Assembly (NCBI RefSeq): GCF_900142955.1
Contig: NZ_FRCP01000029.1
Coordinates: 1 to 38,406 of the forward strand
Direction: 5' to 3'
Source: Anaerosporobacter mobilis DSM 15930
GTDB lineage: Bacteria > Bacillota > Clostridia > Lachnospirales > Lachnospiraceae
DNA length: 38,406 nt
The position numbers and the translations under genes were made by a program. Numbering within the stretch: the stretch's first letter is position 1; the number at the start of each line of letters is the position of its first letter. Below, piece by piece: positions 33,787 through 38,406 of the stretch. Below the pieces are notes generated by a model. The model was not told the DNA's origin, made no database searches, and saw only the letters and a list, made by a program, of their open reading frames with translations.

Positions 33787-34267
33787 ACCTTTCGTCTCCT
33801 TTCAATAACCAAACTTTGTTACGTCAATTGAGAAGCTCTTTTCCTTACAAAGAGTTTCAAAATTGCTTTGCTACACCTTGTTACATAAACCCAATAACAT
33901 AGTTTAACGTTAAACTATCTATGCGAGTTTCTCACCTCCTTTCTTAATATGGTTTGGTGGGTAAAACGACATAGTGTTGGATAAGATAGAGCACAGAAGT
34001 TTAACGTGACAAAAGAGGATCTTTCATATAACAATTCCCCTCTTACTGTTGAAAATCAGATATTAGATATTAGAAAACTTTATTTAAAATACTATAAACG
34101 CTAAATATAATATGATTTTTATTCTATTTACTGGTAATATTAACATAATTACAAAATAAACACAATAGTAAATTACATCTATTTACTAAATTATCGCAAA
34201 TTTTACAACCCATTTTGTACTATATTTTCTTTTCTAGCCTCTCCTTAAGCTAAATCTAAGCAAAAAA
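33787..34267 (-). promoter_or_regulatory. Long leader and promoter region of the GH87 gene
   Basis: The 480-base region has no large gene. At 33899-33918 is a perfect 20-base palindrome (ATAGTTTAAC and its complement). At 33932-33942 an extended Shine-Dalgarno sequence AAAGGAGGTGA lies 146 bases before the GH87 start with no start codon in reach. A second copy of AGTTTAACGT is at 33998-34007. Around 34010-34045, minus strand, AGAGGGGAATTGTT precedes a possible 8-codon leader, MKDPLLSR. The part 34060-34260 is very AT-rich and probably holds the promoter; no single -35/-10 pair stands out. Confidence 0.4.
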
Positions 34268-34298
34268 ATCACTCACTTCTTCTCAAGAAATGAGTAAT
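34268..34298 (-). terminator. Terminator of the phosphonatase-like gene
   Basis: AATCACTCACTTCTT pairs with AAGAAATGAGTAATT (one mismatch and wobble) around a short loop. On the minus strand a run of T follows. It lies 21 bases after the stop at 34320. Confidence 0.8.
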
Positions 34299-34319
34299 TC
34301 TGGTTCGTTCTTTTTAATC

Positions 34320-34904
34320 TTATTGTTTAACGTTTAACCTTCTTAATAACCCTAGTAGTTCCTGTAGATTATCTATTGTATAATCTGCACCGCCTTCAAT
34401 AAATATATTCTTCACTTCTTTTCTCTTTAATTCTTTTTCTTTTTCAGACAGTTCCATGTACTCACTCTCTGAAAGTGCCATAATTGAACTTCCTTCAACA
34501 ACCCCAACAGATAGTATCCCTGCATATTTCGCTTCTATAATATCTGATATGGTGTCGCCAACTTTAATAACTTCCTCAACCGATTTCACATTCAGCTGCT
34601 GCATATTCTTATAAATCATATATGGATATGGTCTTCCATAGTTATTAACCGATGTTGGACTGTACCAACAATCTGGTTCATATCCGTTTTCTTGTGCCTT
34701 TTTGGCTACGATATGCATCATTTCATCGGTATATCCTGTAGTGGAGCCTATTTTATACCCATTAGAGCGCAATTCACTAATAGTCTCTTTCACATATGGT
34801 TTCACCTCGGAATAATCATCAAGGATCTCTAAGATACTATTTTCACTGACTTCATACACATGGTCAACGTCTTCTTCTATCTCATATTCCATACTGCCTA
34901 TCAT
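34320..34904 (-). CDS. N-terminally truncated phosphonoacetaldehyde hydrolase-like HAD protein, 194 aa
   Basis: The text IGSTTGYTDEMMHIVAKKAQENGYEPDCW, then GRPYPYMIYKNMQQLNV, VIKVGDTISDIIEAKYAG and SVGVVEGSSIM follows PhnX phosphonatases closely. It has HAD motif 2 (Thr in STTGYT), motif 3 and the motif 4 Asp in GDTISD. The first 60-70 residues of PhnX are missing, including motif 1 with its nucleophile Asp (DWAGTT-like) and the Schiff-base Lys of the cap. Without them the usual C-P bond cleavage should be lost. The start at 34904 has AAGGAGAGATTGAT before it, so the short form may be expressed. It could be a relic or have another role. Confidence 0.7.
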   Translation of the reverse strand: MIGSMEYEIEEDVDHVYEVSENSILEILDDYSEVKPYVKETISELRSNGYKIGSTTGYTDEMMHIVAKKAQENGYEPDCWYSPTSVNNYGRPYPYMIYKNMQQLNVKSVEEVIKVGDTISDIIEAKYAGILSVGVVEGSSIMALSESEYMELSEKEKELKRKEVKNIFIEGGADYTIDNLQELLGLLRRLNVKQ

Positions 34905-35092
34905 ATCAATCTCTCCTTAACTCTCTCCTTAGCCTTAGTCGATATACCTATATATCTATAAAATACTAATTTTCATGTGATCTGGCTATCATTCCACCGT
35001 AAAATCTACATTAAATCTACGTAAACAGAGTTAAGTCTAAGGGAATAGGCTTTTGGGCTTTTTTTAATACACCACCATGTTTCAATAGCAAA

Positions 35093-35125
35093 ACGACGGC
35101 TTTGATTTCAATTCAAAGCCGTCGT
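35093..35125 (-). terminator. Terminator of the MFS gene
   Basis: A perfect 13-base GC-containing stem (ACGACGGCTTTGA with TCAAAGCCGTCGT) around a 7-base loop is followed on the minus strand by TTTT. It lies 29 bases after the MFS stop. Confidence 0.9.
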
Positions 35126-35154
35126 ACTGTTGCCAGCGGTTATTCCTGCTAATA

Positions 35155-36405
35155 TTAAGTGGTGCTATTAAGTTGATTTTCAACGTTTCGGAAAAACCGT
35201 TTAGAAATGAAGCCTATTACACATAGTATTAGTCCTGTCGGTATTAATACAACATAAATCATACTACTGAACTTATCAAACATCATTCCATAAATGATTT
35301 GCCCTAAAGGTTGTGCACACAATGAAAAGGTGGTGGTATAAGCCATGACTTTCCCAATCATGTTTTCGGGGGTTAGCTGTTGAATGATAGATAATGCAAA
35401 AATAGAAAATACGCAAGCTGCAATTTGTATTAAGAAAAAAGAAATAATCAACGCAATATAATTTATGTAAACATTAGCAACGTTCATAAAGATTATTCCG
35501 AACGGTAATAAAAAGAACCCTATCCCAAATAGTGTTATATTTAGCTTTCTGATTTTGAATTTCGTAGCAAGTAAACCTGCTATAATACTACCGACAATAC
35601 TTGCAAAACTAAGGATACTTATTGCTGCGCCATAATAATTAGCATTTAGTCCTAGGACTGTTCGGACTATATAAGGAAAACCAACCAAGGCAAGTCCTTG
35701 TATAAAAAACGCTACAACTGCCACTAATGATAGAATTTTTAAGATACATGGCTTTTCATGGCTAATAAAACGTGCACTACTGGTTATGTCCTTTTTAATA
35801 ATTCGCCAGATATTTTCTTTTTCTTTTTGCTGTATGTCTTCCAACTTAATGAAGCACTCAAAGATAGCCGTAACAAAAAAACAAGCTGCACCAGCATACA
35901 TTACAAGCTTTAACCCCAAAGATGTGTAAAGCATACTACCAATAAACGGAGCTGCCAACGCAGAAACAGCACTAATTTGATTGACAACTGCGTTACCACG
36001 AATAATATTATCTCCGGTTTGCATTTGAGGAACACACGCTTGAACCGTTGGATTTTCAAAAGCACCTAAAATTGATTGAATAACCAGTGTCGTCCCAATT
36101 ATTGCAAGGCTGTTCCCTCTGTCAATCATAATTACAGCCAACAGAACAACCACTCCGGCTATAAAATCTAATACGACCATTATGTTTCTCCTATTTGCTC
36201 TGTCAGCAAGAACACCGCCTAATGGGGATAAAAGAATAGTTGGCAACATAGCGAGGGCCAAGAAGCCCGCAAATATTGTAGCAGAACCAGTTACCTCTAA
36301 GACATACATAGATAACGCAAAATCCAATATACAGTTTCCGAATAAAGATACTGCCTGCCCTGTTATAAGCAACGAAAAGTTTTTAGAAAATAATTTACCG
36401 CTCAT
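35155..36405 (-). CDS. MFS efflux transporter, 416 aa
   Basis: Twelve membrane segments are visible. The loop between segments 2 and 3 has the MFS motif A, GGVLADRANRR (residues 63-73). The N-terminus (NFSLLITGQAVSLFGNCILDFALSMYVLEVTGSATIFAGF) matches the MFS_3/MefA-like proton-driven exporters of macrolides or other drugs. It has its own consensus promoter and palindromic operator, and follows the gene of an ArsR-type regulator, so it is probably derepressed by its substrate. GATGGAGGGATT precedes the ATG. The substrate is not known. Confidence 0.88.
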   Translation of the reverse strand: MSGKLFSKNFSLLITGQAVSLFGNCILDFALSMYVLEVTGSATIFAGFLALAMLPTILLSPLGGVLADRANRRNIMVVLDFIAGVVVLLAVIMIDRGNSLAIIGTTLVIQSILGAFENPTVQACVPQMQTGDNIIRGNAVVNQISAVSALAAPFIGSMLYTSLGLKLVMYAGAACFFVTAIFECFIKLEDIQQKEKENIWRIIKKDITSSARFISHEKPCILKILSLVAVVAFFIQGLALVGFPYIVRTVLGLNANYYGAAISILSFASIVGSIIAGLLATKFKIRKLNITLFGIGFFLLPFGIIFMNVANVYINYIALIISFFLIQIAACVFSIFALSIIQQLTPENMIGKVMAYTTTFSLCAQPLGQIIYGMMFDKFSSMIYVVLIPTGLILCVIGFISKRFFRNVENQLNSTT

Positions 36406-36470
36406 AATCCCTCCATCTATATCTAATTTATTTGATGTTAATCTAATTAATGAATAAAAAATATCTTCGA

Positions 36471-36488
36471 ATTAGATTTACATCTAAT
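36471..36488. promoter_or_regulatory. Palindromic operator of the MFS gene
   Basis: ATTAGAT-TTAC-ATCTAAT is a perfect inverted repeat lying directly downstream of the -10 box, covering the start of transcription. Single ATCTAAT half-sites recur at 36421-36427 and 36441-36447, spaced 20 and 41 bases from one another, close to whole helical turns. A bound winged-helix repressor here would block transcription. The ArsR-type product of 36556-37590 is the obvious candidate. Confidence 0.7.
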
Positions 36489-36517
36489 ATTATACGTTAT
36501 TATTTTATGTATGTCAA
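36489..36517 (-). promoter_or_regulatory. Consensus sigma-A promoter of the MFS gene
   Basis: On the minus strand a perfect TTGACA (36512-36517) and a perfect TATAAT (36489-36494) are exactly 17 bases apart. Such a full-consensus promoter usually needs a repressor, which fits the overlapping operator. Confidence 0.9.
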
Positions 36518-36527
36518 ACAAAATCAA

Positions 36528-36544
36528 CAAGGCTCAAAGCCTTG
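36528..36544 (-). terminator. Weak terminator after the regulator gene
   Basis: A 6-base stem CAAGGC/GCCTTG with a 5-base loop lies 12 bases after the regulator stop and is followed on the minus strand by TTGATTTTG. It would partly separate the regulator transcript from the MFS gene. Confidence 0.55.
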
Positions 36545-36555
36545 CCGATTTTATT

Positions 36556-37590
36556 TTAACCTAAAAATTTATTGTGTAAGTCCAATAGCAAATTTTCAAT
36601 CGTGTTTTTTGAAAGAGTATAGTATACCCGTCCGTCCCTTTTTTCTACACTCACTAAATGACAAGTAAGCAATACGTTCATGTGATGTGAAATGGTTGCC
36701 GCTGATAAATTTAGTTCCTCTGCCAATTCCAAATTATATTTAGGTGCCTTTATAAGCGAAAGCAGAATATCGAATTTGCTGTTATCACTTATTGCTTTAA
36801 GCATAGGAAGAATATTTTTTTGAGCTGTCTTTGATTTCTGCTGCATTTTATAAACATCATCTGTAAATAAACCAATATAAGAATTTGATAATGTCCCATT
36901 TATATTGACAAGTTCCACTGCTGGATAGATTAATGTAGGCGTTATATGAGAATTTTGATGCAAAGGACCACCAATAAACTCGCCATGAGGAAATTTTTCT
37001 AATAACTTGTTCAATGGTTTCTGAATTGTAATAATAGCTTTCTCATATGCAGCGATATTACTGTTAATTATTTTTGATAGCTTTTCAATCTTTTCTTTGG
37101 GTGATTGAAAAATAAGCATAAGTTTCCAGCAAGTGTTGGCAGAAAATCCGGTTTCACTTAGTAATGCTATCAATTCATTAAAACTCGGTGTATCAGCAGA
37201 TATTATTGTTTCTTCAAAAAGCACTTCAGCAAAAGCTAATAGGATTTCTCTTTCTGTTAAATTCTCAAAACCTTGTTCAAACCATTCTTGGTGGTTTGAA
37301 CACACATATTGGATAGATAAAATGAAATCATCATCTTCTTCCGAAAAGAAAAAATCAAAGTCGTCAGTGTTGTTTTTTATCATTTCTTTTTGAAAGGCAG
37401 CAATGTATTTTTTTAAAACAACAACAACCTTTTTGTTAAGTTCATCAGCATTTATACCAAACTCCGTTGCCGTTTTCTCTACGACCTCATTCGTTATAAA
37501 TTTAGGTTGATTGCTGTTATATAATAAACCTATAATTTCAAAATATTTATTTAACTCTTTACTTAATTCTGTTTTCATATTATATTCCAC
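36556..37590 (-). CDS. ArsR-type winged-helix regulator with long N-terminal domain, 344 aa
   Basis: The C-terminal part (about residues 270-340) is an ArsR-like winged helix: LLSLIKAPKYNLELAEELNL, then SAATISHHMNVLLTCHLVSV and the wing KRDGRVYYTLS. The first 265 residues are a helical domain of unknown fold, more than twice the length of a typical ArsR protein (about 100 residues); it probably senses a ligand. The gene is co-oriented with, and 150 bases upstream of, the MFS gene whose promoter carries a palindrome. AAAGGTGGAATATA precedes the ATG. TTGACT lies upstream as a possible -35, with no strong -10. Confidence 0.85.
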   Translation of the reverse strand: MEYNMKTELSKELNKYFEIIGLLYNSNQPKFITNEVVEKTATEFGINADELNKKVVVVLKKYIAAFQKEMIKNNTDDFDFFFSEEDDDFILSIQYVCSNHQEWFEQGFENLTEREILLAFAEVLFEETIISADTPSFNELIALLSETGFSANTCWKLMLIFQSPKEKIEKLSKIINSNIAAYEKAIITIQKPLNKLLEKFPHGEFIGGPLHQNSHITPTLIYPAVELVNINGTLSNSYIGLFTDDVYKMQQKSKTAQKNILPMLKAISDNSKFDILLSLIKAPKYNLELAEELNLSAATISHHMNVLLTCHLVSVEKRDGRVYYTLSKNTIENLLLDLHNKFLG

Positions 37591-37756
37591 CTTTCATATC
37601 TTTATATAAATAATGAGTCAAAATTCTTTTTGTATCAAATTAGAAAAAAATCAAATTTAGTAGATGATTATATTATAATGAGTTTTACGCTTGTGGGCAA
37701 GCCAAATAGTACTTTTAAATTTTGTATTGCAGCCCTTATATGCTGTAACTCACATC

Positions 37757-37956
37757 AAAATCACTGCGCTTTATGCACGGCTCTCCCGCGACGACGGATT
37801 CGCAGGGGACAGCAACAACCTTGTAAAGCAAAAGGCGCTTTTGAGTAAATACGCAAAGAAAAAGGCTTGAAAAATCCCTTGTTATTCGTTGAGGACGATT
37901 ATTCGGGCGCGGACTTTGAACGAACTTCTTGGAGCGAAATAACTAAAAACGGTTAA
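37757..37956 (+). pseudogene. Decayed large serine recombinase fragment (TnpX/Tn4451 type)
   Basis: Frame one reads KITALYARLSRDDGFAGDSN and on to LVKQKALLSKYAK before a TGA. After a one-base shift in the AAAAAGG run the other frame reads GLKNPLLFVEDDYSGADFER and on to a TAA. Together this is the N-terminal catalytic domain of the Tn4451-like large serine recombinases, including the nucleophile Ser in ARLSRDD and the YSGADFER motif. Everything after about residue 65 is absent, and there is no start codon or ribosome binding site in place. The stretch is visibly richer in GC than the genes around it. It is the remains of a mobile element. Confidence 0.88.
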
Positions 37957-37957
37957 G

Positions 37958-38031
37958 TGTGATCAGTATCTAGTCACTTAAATGACCTAATTCCTTCAGT
38001 GACCCAATACGCTTGTAAGTAACTGATCACA
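37958..38031. repeat. Nested inverted repeat next to the recombinase relic
   Basis: The outer arms TGTGATCAGT (37958-37967) and ACTGATCACA (38022-38031) are a perfect 10-base pair. Inside, GTCACT and AGTGAC pair around an AT-rich loop. There is no T run on either side. It could be the end of a small element or a structured transcript downstream of the rRNA operon. Confidence 0.55.
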
Positions 38032-38034
38032 TGC

Positions 38035-38063
38035 AAAAAAGCCATTAATCATAATGATTAATG
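38035..38063 (-). terminator. Terminator of the rRNA operon
   Basis: A perfect 9-base stem CATTAATCA/TGATTAATG with a 3-base loop is followed on the minus strand by GGCTTTTTT. It lies about 58 bases beyond the 3' end of 23S rRNA. Confidence 0.75.
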
Positions 38064-38120
38064 ACTTTCCTTCTCTTATATCTTCAAAACTACACATTGA
38101 ATTTTTGTCAGAATCATTCT

Positions 38121-38406
38121 TTTGGTTAAGCCCTCGACCTATTAGTAACAGTCAACTACATGTGTTACCACACTTCCATCTCTGTCCTATCAACCTGATC
38201 GTCTTTCAGGGGTCTTACTAGCTTGTGCTATGGGATATCTTATCTTGAGGGGGGCTTCACGCTTAGATGCCTTCAGCGTTTATCCCTTCCAAACTTGGCT
38301 ACTCGGCCATGCACTTGGTAATGCAACCGATACACCAGAGGTTCGTCCAACCCGGTCCTCTCGTACTAAGGTCAGCTCCTCTCAAATATCCTACGCCTAC
38401 GCCGGA
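38121..38406 (-). rRNA. 23S ribosomal RNA, 3' end (cut by window edge)
   Basis: The plus strand shows the complement of the conserved 23S 3' end: GGTTAAGCCCTCGACCTATT, CTTCACGCTTAGATGCCTTC, CCTCTCGTACTAAGG and further blocks. About 286 bases are present; the rest of the gene lies to the right of the window. The exact 3' end is estimated from the conserved closing helix. Confidence 0.95.

Noticed and set aside
33787..34267. Known riboswitch upstream of the GH87 gene
   Set aside because: No conserved core of a common class (TPP, SAM, cobalamin, c-di-GMP) could be recognised in the leader.
37630..37848. A 72-codon plus-strand frame upstream of the recombinase relic
   Set aside because: Its second half reads through the recombinase relic in the wrong frame, and there is no ribosome binding site.

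Overview
The window looks like a chromosome segment of a low-GC, Gram-positive, plant- or fungus-degrading anaerobe of the Clostridia, most likely a Lachnospiraceae species of the Clostridium (Lachnoclostridium) phytofermentans type. This is judged from AT-rich codon use, strong AGGAGG ribosome binding sites, the YesM/YesN plus Lpl-type sugar transporter layout, a split transketolase and many secreted glycoside hydrolases. The species is an inference from gene style; no database was searched.

Positions 1-12390 are the integration end of a prophage (or phage-like element). From the right edge inward there is a tyrosine integrase next to the 3' end of tRNA-Gly(CCC), an ImmA/IrrE-type peptidase and a Cro/C1-type repressor on the plus strand, then an operator-rich control region. 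After that comes a long minus-strand early operon: excisionase-like protein, AntA antirepressor, small membrane and Cys-rich proteins, SMC-like ATPase, RecT annealase, RecE/Cas4-like nuclease, HNH protein, RusA resolvase, replication protein with an internal origin-like repeat, LexA-like and other DNA-binding proteins, MazG and a lipoprotein. Structural genes are not seen and would lie to the left. The left edge holds the 3' end of an IS110-family transposase gene.

Positions 12500-34300 form a polysaccharide-use region, almost all on the minus strand. A YesM-type histidine kinase and YesN-type AraC regulator sit beside an Lpl-type ABC importer (two permeases and a binding lipoprotein, no ATPase). 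Upstream are a secreted GH5 glucanase with tandem C-terminal modules, two GH18 chitinases, a two-subunit transketolase, and a 1910-residue secreted protein with two GH87 (alpha-1,3-glucanase) catalytic domains. Chitinases plus alpha-1,3-glucanase are the activities needed to open fungal cell walls. One chitinase appears frameshifted ahead of a second chitin-binding module.

Positions 34300-37960 hold an N-terminally truncated phosphonatase-like HAD protein, an MFS efflux protein with a consensus promoter overlapped by a palindromic operator, its likely ArsR-type regulator, and a decayed, GC-richer large serine recombinase fragment. The last suggests that the efflux cassette arrived on a Tn4451-like element. 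The window ends in the 3' part of a 23S rRNA gene on the minus strand, with a terminator close behind it and no 5S gene between.
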